Part shown: positions 26,853-37,293 of the stretch, in pieces
How the letters are laid out: every line of letters starts with the position of its first letter
Numbering within the stretch: position 1 is the first letter of the stretch
DNA from: Brevibacillus laterosporus
GTDB taxonomy: Bacteria > Bacillota > Bacilli > Brevibacillales > Brevibacillaceae
DNA length: 64,000 nt
Direction: 5' to 3'
Assembly (NCBI RefSeq): GCF_030489605.1
Contig: NZ_JAUKFY010000003.1
Location: forward strand, 186,001 to 250,000
Notes under the pieces: model-generated
Databases searched by the model: none
What the model saw: only the letters and a program-made list of their open reading frames with translations
What the model was told of the DNA's origin: nothing
Position numbers and translations under genes: made by a program

Positions 26853-27884
26853 TTAACCACCTATATGAGACATTTCCACCTTTTTCCGCGGTAACCCCTG
26901 TGTAGCTGACAGACGTTCTTCCGAATAGCGATCCTTGCGATCTGACCATAGCTGTTGAATATAGCGCGTCAATTCTTCATCCGTGGTTCCATCGCGGAGG
27001 CGACTTCTTAAATCTATTCCTTCTGTAGCAAATAAACACATATATATATAACCTTCGGCAGACAGGCGGGCTCTTGTACAGGAGGAGCAGAAGGCTTGTG
27101 TGACCGAAGAGATAAATCCAATCTCTGTTTGGGTTCCTACATAGCGGTAACGTTTGGCAACCTCCCCAAAATAATCAGCCTCTACTGGTTCTACCGGCAT
27201 TTCCTGATTAATCATCTCTAGAATATATCGGCTCGGTACCACCTGTCTCAGTTCCCAGCCATTTGCATTTCCGACATCCATAAACTCAATAAATCGCAGT
27301 GTGATCCCAGCTTCCTTAAAATAGCGAGCCATAGGAAGTATATCCTGATCTGTTGCTCCTTTTTGCACTACCATGTTTACCTTGATCCCGAGCCCTGCTT
27401 TTTGTGCGGCCTCGATGCCTTTTAACACCGTACTTACTTTAATTCCCCGCCCATTCATATAGCCAAACCGATCATCATCAAGACTGTCCAAGCTTACCGA
27501 TACTCGATCAAGTCCTGCTTCCTTTAGAGGGAGGGCAAACTTTTCTAGCAGCGAACCGTTAGTTGTCAGTGCGATATCCTTTACGCCTTCAATCTGCCTG
27601 ATGTTTTGGATCAAGATTGTTACATCCTTACGCAATAAGGGTTCCCCGCCGGTTAATCGGATTTTTTCAACACCCATACCTACAAAAATGCGAGTTAGCC
27701 GTTCTATTTCTTCGAACGAGAGCAGCTTCTCTTTGGGAAGGAACTGAAAATCCTTGTGGAAAATTTCCTCTGGCATGCAATAACGGCACCTAAAATTGCA
27801 CTTATCGGTAACAGAAATGCGTAGATCTCGCAATGGACGTTGCAATTGGTCAGTTACTTTTGTATGTGAAATCTTCTGGTCCAT
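26853..27884 (-). CDS. moaA: GTP 3',8-cyclase MoaA
   Basis: Radical SAM enzyme for the first step of molybdenum cofactor synthesis, making 3',8-cH2GTP. Seen: the SAM [4Fe-4S] motif C29-x3-C33-x2-C36 ([14 protein letters not shown]), the [11 protein letters not shown] loop (78-88), the C-terminal cluster ligands C266-x2-C269-x13-C283, and a C-terminal Gly-Gly that is essential in characterised MoaA. The 343-residue length is normal. It starts 18 nt after the moeA stop and is the last gene of the transcript. Confidence 0.97.
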   Translation of the reverse strand: MDQKISHTKVTDQLQRPLRDLRISVTDKCNFRCRYCMPEEIFHKDFQFLPKEKLLSFEEIERLTRIFVGMGVEKIRLTGGEPLLRKDVTILIQNIRQIEGVKDIALTTNGSLLEKFALPLKEAGLDRVSVSLDSLDDDRFGYMNGRGIKVSTVLKGIEAAQKAGLGIKVNMVVQKGATDQDILPMARYFKEAGITLRFIEFMDVGNANGWELRQVVPSRYILEMINQEMPVEPVEADYFGEVAKRYRYVGTQTEIGFISSVTQAFCSSCTRARLSAEGYIYMCLFATEGIDLRSRLRDGTTDEELTRYIQQLWSDRKDRYSEERLSATQGLPRKKVEMSHIGG

Positions 27885-27902
27885 TGGCCACAGCTCCCTT
27901 CC

Positions 27903-29165
27903 TTAGGTGACATCGTACTGAAGTGGGATTACCTGAATTAAATCTCCTTTAGCTGCTCCTGATTTACCTGAAGGGATCTTAAGAAGACAATCGGCATCCT
28001 GTATAGATAGCATGTGGCTTGATTTAGTCACACCAATCGACTTTACCTTAGCTATTCCCTTTTCTATCCATAATTTGCCACGTTCGTAACGCACATGGGG
28101 AGAGCCTTTCTCATAATCAGTAGCTAAAAAGGCTTCCATTACAGCAGGAAGGGACTCTTTAGCACCCAGCATGGCCCGAATAGCCGGCTTAACAAACAAT
28201 TCAAAACCAACAAAACATGCCCCCGGATTCCCGGACAAGCCAAATAGTAATTTGTTATGAATGACTGCTGCTGAGGTAGGACTGCCAGGTCTCATGGATA
28301 CCCGGTTAAACAGCATCTCTTCCCTTTGTTCGCGAAAGATTTCTGCCATAATATCATAATCACCAACTGATACGCCACCTGTGGTAATAACAATATCCAT
28401 CTCTTGAAAAGCTTCTTCCAATAAAGCCTTTGCTTGTTCCTTGTTGTCTGGAATAATTCCGTATAGACAAGGGGTTGCACCAGAGGCTTCCACCAATGCT
28501 TGGATCATATAGCTGTTGCTATTGCGAATTTTGCCAGGCTGCAGAGGTTCATCAATTGGCAGCAATTCCGTCCCTGTAGCAAAAATACCTACTTTAGGCT
28601 GGGCAAATACCTTTACACGATGATAGCCAAATGTAGACAGCAATGCCATTTGACCCGGCTGAATGATTCTCCCAGACTCAATGATGATCTGCCCCTCTTG
28701 GATTTCTTCTCCTACCTGTGCAATATTCTGATCTTGTCCCACATTATGTTTGACCTGTACAAAAGCTTGTTCATTTTGTTCGTATTCCTGTGTTTGTTCA
28801 AACATAACCACTGCATTAGCACCTTCAGGAACGCTAGCGCCGGTCATAATTCGAACAGCTTCCCCCTTGTTCAGCTTCATAGCGGGGGCACTCCCTGCTG
28901 CAATATCTCCCACAATTCGATAGGTAAGCGGCTCTGCTGGTGTAGCCTTCTCAATTCCTTCACACCTAATAGCATACCCATCCATACCTGCCCTTGGGAA
29001 AGCGGGAATATTATTAGTGGCATATATAGGCTCGGCTAATCTTCTTCCTATACTGTCAACTAATGAAATCTCTTCTGTATTCATGATTGTTATGCGGGAA
29101 AGAATGCGCTTTTGTGCTTCTTCAACCGGAAGAGCTTTTCGTTGAAATCGGTGAGTTCTATTCAT
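27903..29165 (-). CDS. moeA: Molybdopterin molybdotransferase MoeA
   Basis: Inserts molybdate into adenylated molybdopterin. Seen: the N-terminal block FPRAGMDGYAIRCEG (about 59-73), the MPT-binding-domain motif ITTGGVSVGDYDIM (about 260-273), and MRPGSPTSAA with LFGLSGNPGACFVGFELF (about 308-326). The C-terminal beta-barrel ends in SSHMLSIQDADCLLKIP. 420 residues, typical. The start ATG at 29165 has AAAGGAAAG upstream. It lies between fdhD and moaA on the same strand, consistent with supply of cofactor to a formate dehydrogenase. Confidence 0.96.
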   Translation of the reverse strand: MNRTHRFQRKALPVEEAQKRILSRITIMNTEEISLVDSIGRRLAEPIYATNNIPAFPRAGMDGYAIRCEGIEKATPAEPLTYRIVGDIAAGSAPAMKLNKGEAVRIMTGASVPEGANAVVMFEQTQEYEQNEQAFVQVKHNVGQDQNIAQVGEEIQEGQIIIESGRIIQPGQMALLSTFGYHRVKVFAQPKVGIFATGTELLPIDEPLQPGKIRNSNSYMIQALVEASGATPCLYGIIPDNKEQAKALLEEAFQEMDIVITTGGVSVGDYDIMAEIFREQREEMLFNRVSMRPGSPTSAAVIHNKLLFGLSGNPGACFVGFELFVKPAIRAMLGAKESLPAVMEAFLATDYEKGSPHVRYERGKLWIEKGIAKVKSIGVTKSSHMLSIQDADCLLKIPSGKSGAAKGDLIQVIPLQYDVT

Positions 29166-29234
29166 AATATGTCACACTTTCCTTTAGTGTACAGGTTCTT
29201 TATAAACGCCCATTATGTTTGTCCTTACAACATA

Positions 29235-30056
29235 TTATACATCATAAGAGCTTTCACATTTTACAGGCTGTGTCTCGATGATTCGTTTTGGATGCGTGTA
29301 TACATTAAGTGTATTCCCCCTGATAAACCCCACTGTTGTAATACCCAGCTCTTCTGCAAGATCAAGTGCAAGATCTGTAGGTGCTGATTTGGAGAGAACA
29401 ATTCCTACACCAATTTTCGCCACCTTTAACAATACCTCTGAGGATATCCTTCCACTAAAGGCAATAACCTTATCCGATAAACCAATCCGATTCTGCAAGC
29501 AAAATCCATAGATCTTGTCCAGGGCATTGTGTCTCCCAATATCGGTTCTTGTCACCACGACTCCTTCTTTATTGCATAAGGCAGCATTATGGACACCGCC
29601 TGTTTGCTTAAAAAAAGAGGAATGCTCTTGCATATGCTTAATCATCGTCTGGCAATCTTGAACGCTAATTTGCTGCTTTGACATGATGGTTTTAGCGGTT
29701 CGAACATCATTTTGCAAATAAAACTGCCGGCTTTTACCGCAGCAGGAGCCGATAAAACGCTTGGAATGCTGGGGTGAAAGCTTGCCTTTATTTTTTACCT
29801 CTACATAAGCAAAACCTGTTCCCTGATTGATGGAAAATGACTCTACATCATCTGGAAATCTAATAATCCCTTCTGATGCGAGGAACCCAAGAAGAAGCTC
29901 CTCCATATGCTCGGGCGTACATACCATAGTTGCAAATTCCATTCCATTTACCATGATGGTTAATGGATATTCACAGGCAATTTCATCGTCTATGTCCTGG
30001 AAAACCTCTCCATCGTATCTCATGATGGCACGTAAGGTTGATACTTTCTTGCTCAT
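29235..30056 (-). CDS. fdhD: Formate dehydrogenase sulfur-carrier protein FdhD
   Basis: Transfers sulfur from a cysteine desulfurase to the molybdenum cofactor of formate dehydrogenase. The start at 30056 is chosen because GGAGGG lies 9 nt before that ATG; a frame from 30077 would begin inside the ribosome site. Seen: YPLTIMVNGMEFATMVCTPE, the sulfur-relay Cys pair in FIGSCCGKSR (CC arrangement of Gram-positive FdhD rather than CxxC), and the nucleotide-pocket segments VVVTRTDIGRHNALDKIYG and IAFSGRISSEVLLKVAKIG. No formate dehydrogenase gene is in the window. A structured RNA with a terminator lies just upstream. Confidence 0.94.
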   Translation of the reverse strand: MSKKVSTLRAIMRYDGEVFQDIDDEIACEYPLTIMVNGMEFATMVCTPEHMEELLLGFLASEGIIRFPDDVESFSINQGTGFAYVEVKNKGKLSPQHSKRFIGSCCGKSRQFYLQNDVRTAKTIMSKQQISVQDCQTMIKHMQEHSSFFKQTGGVHNAALCNKEGVVVTRTDIGRHNALDKIYGFCLQNRIGLSDKVIAFSGRISSEVLLKVAKIGVGIVLSKSAPTDLALDLAEELGITTVGFIRGNTLNVYTHPKRIIETQPVKCESSYDV

Positions 30057-30094
30057 AGCCCTCTTCCCTCCATCCATGTAATAGACCTTTTAAC

Positions 30095-30192
30095 CAAATA
30101 AAAAATGCCACAAGCTAAACCTACCTTGATATACAAGGAGGCAACTTGCGGCGGTTAGTCTTTAGCAGGTACGCTACCAAGTTCCAACTGCT
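30095..30192 (-). ncRNA. Structured leader RNA / attenuator upstream of fdhD
   Basis: On the minus strand a terminator hairpin GCCGCAAG/CTTGTGGC (30152-30145 with 30114-30107; one G-U pair), containing an inner CCTTG/CAAGG stem, is followed by ATTTTTTATTT. Upstream, AGCAG/CTGCT with an inner GGTA/TACC hairpin spans about 30192-30164. AACTTG (30183-30178) can pair with CAAGTT (30148-30143), which would break the terminator stem. This looks like an attenuation device for fdhD. Alternatives are a plain terminator for the DUF2294 gene or the end of an IS200/IS605-type element. I could not match it to the molybdenum-cofactor riboswitch with confidence. Confidence 0.5.
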
Positions 30193-30219
30193 CTTAATGA
30201 AATATAAGTAAGCTTATGA

Positions 30220-30585
30220 TTAGCGATCCGATCCAAATTTGCGCTCAATATCTTGGTCAAAAACAAAAATGGACATCCCAAAGTCACTTTCAATATCAAT
30301 ATCTACGAATAGGTCTATAAACTTGGCTCCAAGAAGCTCTTCCATCTCCACAGGACGCGTTTTCTGGTACATCTCCTTGACCATTTCAGTCCTAGCTGAA
30401 CGAAGCATTTGCTTACCTGTATCTGCCGTTGCAATAAATTTTTCTACGGGAGAAAGATTCCCTTGCATTTCACAGATCGCCCAGTTTTTGCAAAATGTAG
30501 TTTTTATTTGACTAGGTCCCTTACCCATATGACGTTTGCGAAATGTCCTGACCAAATTGCTAAATTCAGCTTCATAGTTCGTCAT
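30220..30585 (-). CDS. DUF2294 family protein
   Basis: Small soluble protein of a family often found near formate dehydrogenase and molybdenum-cofactor genes; function unknown. Seen: the family core YEAEFSNLVRTFRKRHMGKG followed by GPSQIKTTFCKNWAICEMQG and LSPVEKFIATADTGKQML (about 45-62), then a helical RTEMVKEMYQK and LFVDIDIESDFGMSIFVFD. The ATG at 30585 follows GTTGGA; a TTG three codons earlier is also open. 121 residues. Same strand and just upstream of fdhD, so a link to formate metabolism is inferred. Confidence 0.82.
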   Translation of the reverse strand: MTNYEAEFSNLVRTFRKRHMGKGPSQIKTTFCKNWAICEMQGNLSPVEKFIATADTGKQMLRSARTEMVKEMYQKTRPVEMEELLGAKFIDLFVDIDIESDFGMSIFVFDQDIERKFGSDR

Positions 30586-30714
30586 GTTATCCAACTCACT
30601 TATTCAAATATATACCTATTTCATAAATTCTAACAGTATCGATCTGATTAGGCAATTGCAATCATCTGTATAAAAACGACTAGCTGCATAGAAAACAATT
30701 CCTTCCGTTCGCAT

Positions 30715-31392
30715 CTAGCTTAACGGGGGAATTTGCCAATCAATTGGTTCTTCTCCTATTTTTACAAGAAATTGATTCGCTTTTGAGAACGGTTTAGTAC
30801 CGAAAAATCCCCTACTCGCAGATAACGGACTTGGATGAACAGATTCCAAAATATAATGTCTATTGGTATCAATCATACTTTTTTTATCTTGAGCATGTCT
30901 TCCCCATAAAATAAAGACCACTGGCTTATCTCGCTTGTTTATCTCTTCAATCACGCGATTAGTGAAAAGCTCCCAGCCTCTCCCCTTATGAGAATTGGCT
31001 TCTCCATCTCTAACTGTAAGTACTGTGTTTAACAAAAGAACGCCTTGCTTTGCCCAGGAGACTAAATATCCATGATTCGGAATGATACACCCTAGGTCGT
31101 CTCGCAATTCTTTATAAATATTTACGAGAGAAGGAGGTATTTTCGTGCCTGGATTAACTGAAAAGCTTAATCCATGTGCTTGATTGGGACCATGATAAGG
31201 GTCTTGTCCTAAAATAACTACCTTCGTCTGTTGATAAGGCGTATGATGCAAAGCATTAAAAATATCATATTTATCTGGATATATCGTTTTCGTAGCATAT
31301 TCGTTTCGCAAAAACTCTCGCAATCGTAAATAGTAAGGTTTCTGAAATTCATCCTCTAACAACGGAGCCCAGTCGTTTTTTAAAATAGCCAT
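30715..31392 (-). CDS. ung: Uracil-DNA glycosylase
   Basis: Excises uracil from DNA in base-excision repair. Seen: the water-activating motif GQDPYHGP (Asp64, His67) with [10 protein letters not shown], the leucine-loop motif [11 protein letters not shown] near residue 185 and a terminal PIDWQIP. The 225-residue length is exactly the family norm. ATG behind GGGGAGGT. It is transcribed alone; no special regulation is visible. Confidence 0.97.
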   Translation of the reverse strand: MAILKNDWAPLLEDEFQKPYYLRLREFLRNEYATKTIYPDKYDIFNALHHTPYQQTKVVILGQDPYHGPNQAHGLSFSVNPGTKIPPSLVNIYKELRDDLGCIIPNHGYLVSWAKQGVLLLNTVLTVRDGEANSHKGRGWELFTNRVIEEINKRDKPVVFILWGRHAQDKKSMIDTNRHYILESVHPSPLSASRGFFGTKPFSKANQFLVKIGEEPIDWQIPPLS

Positions 31393-31521
31393 ATATCTTA
31401 CCTCCCCGCTTTTTTACTTCTTAAGCATAAAGTAAAAGTAAAAAATCGCCAAGTCTCTGCCCTTACCCTAGCAATCATGGTTTGACGCAATAGATTCCCC
31501 ATGCCATGCGTACCATATACA

Positions 31522-31556
31522 ACAAAAGGTTGCCGACTTCTGCCGACAACCTTTTT
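31522..31556 (-). terminator. Intrinsic terminator of the glutamate/dicarboxylate symporter gene
   Basis: AAAAGGTTG (31524-31532) and CAACCTTTT (31547-31555) form a stem with T runs on both strands; it lies 22 nt after the symporter stop on the minus strand. Confidence 0.8.
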
Positions 31557-31577
31557 GTTCTTATTCAATTTATCCCT

Positions 31578-32831
31578 TTAGAGAGTAGCAACATATTGCT
31601 TTCCTTTTTCGGGATCGTATTCTTTTTCCCATTTCGAAATAACTACAACAGCTAAGGCATTACCAATTACGTTAACAACAGTTCGTGCCATATCTAGCAA
31701 ACGGTCAATCCCTGCGATAAACGCTAAGCCCTCCAACGGAATTCCTACGGTTCCCAGCGTAGCAAGCAATACAACAAAGGATACCCCCGGTACACCTGCA
31801 ATTCCTTTAGATGTTACCATCAGAACCAGCATTAGTGTAATCTGTTGATAGAGAGATAGGTCCATACCGTACATTTGGGCGATGAAAATAGCTGCGATTG
31901 CTTGATAGAGTGTGGAGCCATCTAGATTGAAGGAATATCCAGTCGGAACCACAAAGGAAGTAATTGCCTTTGGACAGCCGAATTTCTCCATCTTCTCCAT
32001 AATCTTAGGCAATACAGTCTCTGAGCTAGCTGTTGTATAAGCCAGCAGCATTTCATCTTTTAATATTTTCATTATCGTAAAGATGCGAATTCCACTAATT
32101 CTGGCTACAATACCTAGCACCACGATAATAAAGAAGAACATCGCTCCATATACCAAAATCATGAGCTTGGCCAATGGGACAAGCGATTGCAAGCCAAACT
32201 TAGATACTGTAATTCCAATTAAAGCGAACACACCAAACGGAGCAAATTTCATAATCTGATTCGTTACCCAGAACATGGCGTCTGCCACACCTTGGAAGAA
32301 CTGTAATACTGGTTTGCCTTTTTCTCCAATTGCTGCTACACCTAGTCCAAACAAAACAGAGAAGAAAATAATCGCCAGCATGTCCCCTTTACCCATAGCC
32401 TCAAACACATTTGTAGGGACAATATTGACAAAAGTATCTATAAAGCTATGATGAGTGGCTTGATCTGCCGTTTGAACATATTTGTTGATATCAGTCTTAG
32501 TCAACTCAGCCATGTTAACCCCGATACCAGGCTTGAAGACGTTAGCTGCAAGTAAACCTACGACAATAGCAATTGTAGTAATGATCTCGAAATACAAGAT
32601 TGTCTTACCGCCAATTTTTCCTAGTTTCTTTATGTCGCCTACACCTGCTACGCCGACAATTAAGCTAGCAATTACAATTGGGACTACGATCATTTTAATC
32701 AAGTGTAGAAAAATATCCCCAATGGGCTTTAGATAACTTTCTATAACAGGATTATTATAAAAAATTGCACCAACTGTAATACCTAATACAAGACCAATAA
32801 GGATTTGCACTGCTAAACCATATTTTTTCAT
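31578..32831 (-). CDS. Dicarboxylate/glutamate:cation symporter (GltP/DctA family)
   Basis: Sodium- or proton-coupled importer of glutamate, aspartate or C4-dicarboxylates. Seen: eight membrane segments, the serine-rich hairpin TASSETVLPKIMEKM (about 268-282), the substrate motif VPTGYSFNLDGSTLYQ (about 294-309) and the second hairpin region SKGIAGVPGVSFVVL, closing with DRLLDMARTVVNVIGNALA. 417 residues, as in B. subtilis GltT/GltP. ATG behind GCGAGGTG. Amino acid versus dicarboxylate specificity cannot be decided reliably here. Confidence 0.93.
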   Translation of the reverse strand: MKKYGLAVQILIGLVLGITVGAIFYNNPVIESYLKPIGDIFLHLIKMIVVPIVIASLIVGVAGVGDIKKLGKIGGKTILYFEIITTIAIVVGLLAANVFKPGIGVNMAELTKTDINKYVQTADQATHHSFIDTFVNIVPTNVFEAMGKGDMLAIIFFSVLFGLGVAAIGEKGKPVLQFFQGVADAMFWVTNQIMKFAPFGVFALIGITVSKFGLQSLVPLAKLMILVYGAMFFFIIVVLGIVARISGIRIFTIMKILKDEMLLAYTTASSETVLPKIMEKMEKFGCPKAITSFVVPTGYSFNLDGSTLYQAIAAIFIAQMYGMDLSLYQQITLMLVLMVTSKGIAGVPGVSFVVLLATLGTVGIPLEGLAFIAGIDRLLDMARTVVNVIGNALAVVVISKWEKEYDPEKGKQYVATL

Positions 32832-33240
32832 TCCTGCACCTCGCTAACAAAAACTTAAAATATTTACAAAAAATGTACGGTGATTGAGAAAAAGTAACCT
32901 ACGATCATTGGGGAAAAAATTCGATTACACTAAGTGAAAAAAGTTATAAAACAGGGGTATACCATTATTCGTATAAATATGAATGTACTTGTTATTTAAT
33001 TTTGTTGAAATGTGATCGCTTACTTATCTTATCAATCCTCTAGCGAGTAGACAATATATTTTCACAACTGAGCGCATATTCAGTTCCAATATGTAACAAG
33101 TTTAATTGACAATGAATCATTCTCTATGCAGTAAAGTAAAAGCGATAATTAGCGATTTATAGGGCTGTATTACCTTTGGATTATTTATTCCCCATTCATT
33201 CTGGATACATCCATTTAACAAAAAATTGCCTATTATGAAA
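32832..33240. other. AT-rich intergenic stretch
   Basis: About 410 nt between the symporter start and the exosporium gene terminator. It must contain the symporter promoter, but I could not pick a convincing one. A plus-strand TTGACA (33107-33112) has no good -10 partner. No ORF of note and no clear hairpins. Confidence 0.5.
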
Positions 33241-33241
33241 C

Positions 33242-33274
33242 AAAAAAATATCCCTCAAGCTTCGAGGGATATTT
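33242..33274 (-). terminator. Intrinsic terminator of the collagen-like exosporium gene
   Basis: AAATATCCCTC (33246-33256) and GAGGGATATTT (33264-33274) form an 11-bp stem with a T run on the minus strand. Confidence 0.88.
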
Positions 33275-33287
33275 CATCCATATTGAA

Positions 33288-34931
<1,644 letters not shown>

Positions 34932-35050
34932 TCACTAGACTACTATCCCTATTACATATGACCATTTTTAACCTAAACCAAGTTTGATCGTGACCCTTCT
35001 ACCATAACGACACATATACATAACTATCTTAGTTAAAGGAGGTACCATAT

Positions 35051-35212
35051 TTGCGTTTACATCCCTACACCCTTCCTCCTGTCTCCTATGTTCTCCCTTT
35101 AGCTATGGCTACGGAAAACTTCATCTGGCTAAAGAGGCGATCTGCACACAGTATATTTTCCTTCTTTGAAAAATGTAGGGAAAGCAAATGTGGTTTCGCT
35201 CCTATCATGTAA
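35051..35212 (+). CDS. Possible small protein (53 residues) in the spore-surface island
   Basis: TTG at 35051 is preceded at 7 nt by a near-perfect AAAGGAGGT and opens a 53-codon frame to TAA at 35210-35212. The product starts MRLHPYTLPPVSYVLPLAMA, is basic and has Cys in CRESKC. No family recognised. The strong ribosome site is the main support; there is no clear promoter. It lies between two spore-surface genes in a 634-nt gap (34806-35439) that otherwise holds the SigK-like promoter, an unassigned ATCATCTTTT/AAAAGATGAT inverted repeat near 35280-35310 and the terminator at 35356-35412. Confidence 0.35.
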   Translation: MRLHPYTLPPVSYVLPLAMATENFIWLKRRSAHSIFSFFEKCRESKCGFAPIM

Positions 35213-35355
35213 TTCCTAATACCACCCGCACCGATTACCAGATTTACCCACAAGCAATTCTTAGCTTCACTCTGTATATATCATCTTTTTCCTTTTAAAA
35301 GATGATAAGCATTATGGGTAACCAGTTAATAAGAATACCAGGTTGCCTCATGTGA

Positions 35356-35412
35356 GTAGCCCGGATTATTACTCTACAATCGTCGACTAAAGCTCGGGCT
35401 ACCCCATTTTTT
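35356..35412 (+). terminator. Intrinsic terminator or attenuator before the DUF11-type gene
   Basis: GTAGCCCG (35356-35363) and CGGGCTAC (35395-35402) form an 8-bp stem with a 31-nt loop, followed by CCCATTTTTT. It sits 27 nt upstream of the GTG start at 35440, so it either ends the small ORF transcript or attenuates the next gene. Confidence 0.65.
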
Positions 35413-35439
35413 AATAATCCTGGAGGTGAACAAATTACC

Positions 35440-36378
35440 GTGAATATCTCATCACGCGATTGTGACCATCATCCCGACAAAAAAATTATTGTTAAATTCT
35501 CAGCTAATACCTCATTTGTCGCAGTTGGGAGCATCATTACATTCACAGCTCGAATACTTAATAAAAAAAGTAAGGGGATTTTGACTAACGCCTTTTTGTT
35601 TAATGAAACTCCTGCAGGCACTGTGTTTGTACCAAATAGCGTCACTGTAAATGGATTCCCTCAACCCGGTGCTTCACCCGTAACTGGCATCAGTCTTGGA
35701 ACCATTCCTGAAAAAGTAAAATCCGTAAGTGTTACTTATCAATTCCGGGTAGTCTCTGTTCCATCACCAGCCAAAATCATCAGTCAAGCAAGATTAACGG
35801 GTACACTAATCTTTTCAAAAAGGCACCGAGTTCCTATTACTGTCCTGTCCAATGTAGTGGCGATTCCTTTCCAAGGAGCCTGCATTCCACTACAAGCAGC
35901 AAATAACGGAATCATCGTTTGTAAAGGCGAAGGAGTTAAATCATTTATTAGAATTGCTAATCCAAGCCGAAACACTCTCTTATTTAAACTTCTGTCCTCC
36001 CCAAAACACGGTTGTCTTAAACTCTTAATCGATGGTCGATACGCTTATAAACCAAAACACGATTTTACTGGAAAAGATATTTTTACAGTCTTGGTAATAG
36101 ATCCGATTTGCCATTCGACAGCGATTGTGCGAGTCCTTGTTCTAGTGAGGAAAAAGTGCCATCACCACCATCACAAATCTAGTTCGAGCTGCTCACATTC
36201 CCACTCTCATTCTTGTGACTCCTCCTTCAGTCATTCTGATACGTGTAAAACCTCGTCTAGCCGTTCTAGCTATACTAGTCATTCTAGTCATTCCAGTCAC
36301 TCTAGCCATTCCAGCTATTCCAGCCGTTCCAGCAGTTGTTTTGAATCCAGCACTAGTAAAACATGCACTGAGGAGTAG
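35440..36378 (+). CDS. DUF11/Ig-like protein with His- and Ser-rich tail, probable spore-surface protein
   Basis: Not a named protein to me. Seen (312 residues): no signal peptide; a DUF11-type beta domain (about 16-140; FSANTSFVAVGSIITFTARI, LFNETPAGTVFVPNSVTVNG); a bacterial Ig-like domain (about 150-238) with the signature YAYKPKHDFTGKDIFTVLVID; then a low-complexity tail with five consecutive His after a Cys and repeated Ser-His/Ser-Ser units, ending in Cys/Thr/Ser. GTG start behind GGAGGTGA. The lack of a secretion signal fits assembly onto the spore from the mother cell. The neighbour is a BclB-type protein. Metal binding by the tail is plausible but unproven. Confidence 0.7.
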   Translation: MNISSRDCDHHPDKKIIVKFSANTSFVAVGSIITFTARILNKKSKGILTNAFLFNETPAGTVFVPNSVTVNGFPQPGASPVTGISLGTIPEKVKSVSVTYQFRVVSVPSPAKIISQARLTGTLIFSKRHRVPITVLSNVVAIPFQGACIPLQAANNGIIVCKGEGVKSFIRIANPSRNTLLFKLLSSPKHGCLKLLIDGRYAYKPKHDFTGKDIFTVLVIDPICHSTAIVRVLVLVRKKCHHHHHKSSSSCSHSHSHSCDSSFSHSDTCKTSSSRSSYTSHSSHSSHSSHSSYSSRSSSCFESSTSKTCTEE

Positions 36379-36397
36379 TTTATCTTCTTTATCTAAA

Positions 36398-36434
36398 AAA
36401 GCAGACCTGACAATCAACAGGGCTGCTTTCTTTG
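36398..36434 (+). terminator. Intrinsic terminator of the DUF11-type gene
   Basis: AAAGCAG (36398-36404) pairs with CTGCTTT (36423-36429), with an inner CCTG/CAGG stem, followed by a short T-rich tract. Confidence 0.7.
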
Positions 36435-36615
36435 TGTTTACCCCTATATGAAAAACAGCTTTTCTAAGAAAAAAGCCGGTTGTTGTTTTTTGAATATAAC
36501 AAATATATCGATGTAACACATTTGTTAGAATTTACAATAGCAAATTCCCTTATCCTTGCCTTAGAATAAGTAAGTATTTTTTCGCAGCAAGATATATAGG
36601 GAGGAACACACTAGG

Positions 36616-37224
36616 ATGAATACTCAATCCGTGAAGATTACCAACTGCGATCCATCAGCATTAGGTTTGTTTGGTTTAGCGATGGTAACATTGGTAGCTT
36701 CTATGCAAAAACTCGGCTTCACTGAAGGCCTATCCATGGTTGTACCGTGGGCTATTTTCTTAGGAGCATTTGCACAGTTATTTGCTTGCATCAATGATTC
36801 GAAACGCAATAATATTTTTGGTACTACCGCTTTCGGTGCTTTTGCTTTTTTCTGGTTTGCTATGGCATTATCTTGGATGATTCAGATGGGGGTTTTCGGG
36901 GCGGAAATGGCTGCCAAGGTAGATGGAAAACATCTAGGAATGGCTTTCCTTGGATATCTCATCTTTAGCATATTCATGACAATTGGTGCCACTGAAACAA
37001 ATAAAGTCCTGTTCATCATCTTTGTTTTCATTGATCTCTTATTTATTGGGCTTACTTTCAGTAGTCTTGGCATCGCTAAAGGTCCAATGCATACTCTTGC
37101 TGGAGTATCAGAGCTACTTATTTCTATATCATCATTCTATGGTTCTGCTGCTTGTGTACTTAATGCACATTTCGGCCGTGAATTCTTGCCAGTCGGCAAA
37201 CCAATGGGCATCTTTAAAAAATAA
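36616..37224 (+). CDS. Acetate/succinate transporter (GPR1/FUN34/YaaH, SatP family)
   Basis: Membrane channel-like transporter for acetate. Seen: the family start motif in CDPSALGLFGLAMVTL (equivalent to NPAPLGL), six hydrophobic segments across 202 residues, and polar positions in a TETNKVLFIIF helix. ATG at 36616 behind GGGAGG. It is monocistronic with a terminator. The family is well defined, but whether acetate or another monocarboxylate is carried cannot be told. Confidence 0.9.
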   Translation: MNTQSVKITNCDPSALGLFGLAMVTLVASMQKLGFTEGLSMVVPWAIFLGAFAQLFACINDSKRNNIFGTTAFGAFAFFWFAMALSWMIQMGVFGAEMAAKVDGKHLGMAFLGYLIFSIFMTIGATETNKVLFIIFVFIDLLFIGLTFSSLGIAKGPMHTLAGVSELLISISSFYGSAACVLNAHFGREFLPVGKPMGIFKK

Positions 37225-37249
37225 AAAACTGGTTACTTAGTTCTTATAT

Positions 37250-37280
37250 AGCCGCTTGTGCATCGCGCAGGCGGCTTTTA
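37250..37280 (+). terminator. Intrinsic terminator of the acetate transporter gene
   Basis: AGCCGCTTG (37250-37258) and CAGGCGGCT (37268-37276) form a 9-bp stem with one G-U pair, followed by TTTT. Confidence 0.78.
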
Positions 37281-37293
37281 AACATGCATTACC

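Noticed and set aside
28500-29039. 179-codon plus-strand frame
   Set aside because: Antisense shadow of moeA; composition (Cys, Phe, His, Leu rich) is typical of non-coding translation.
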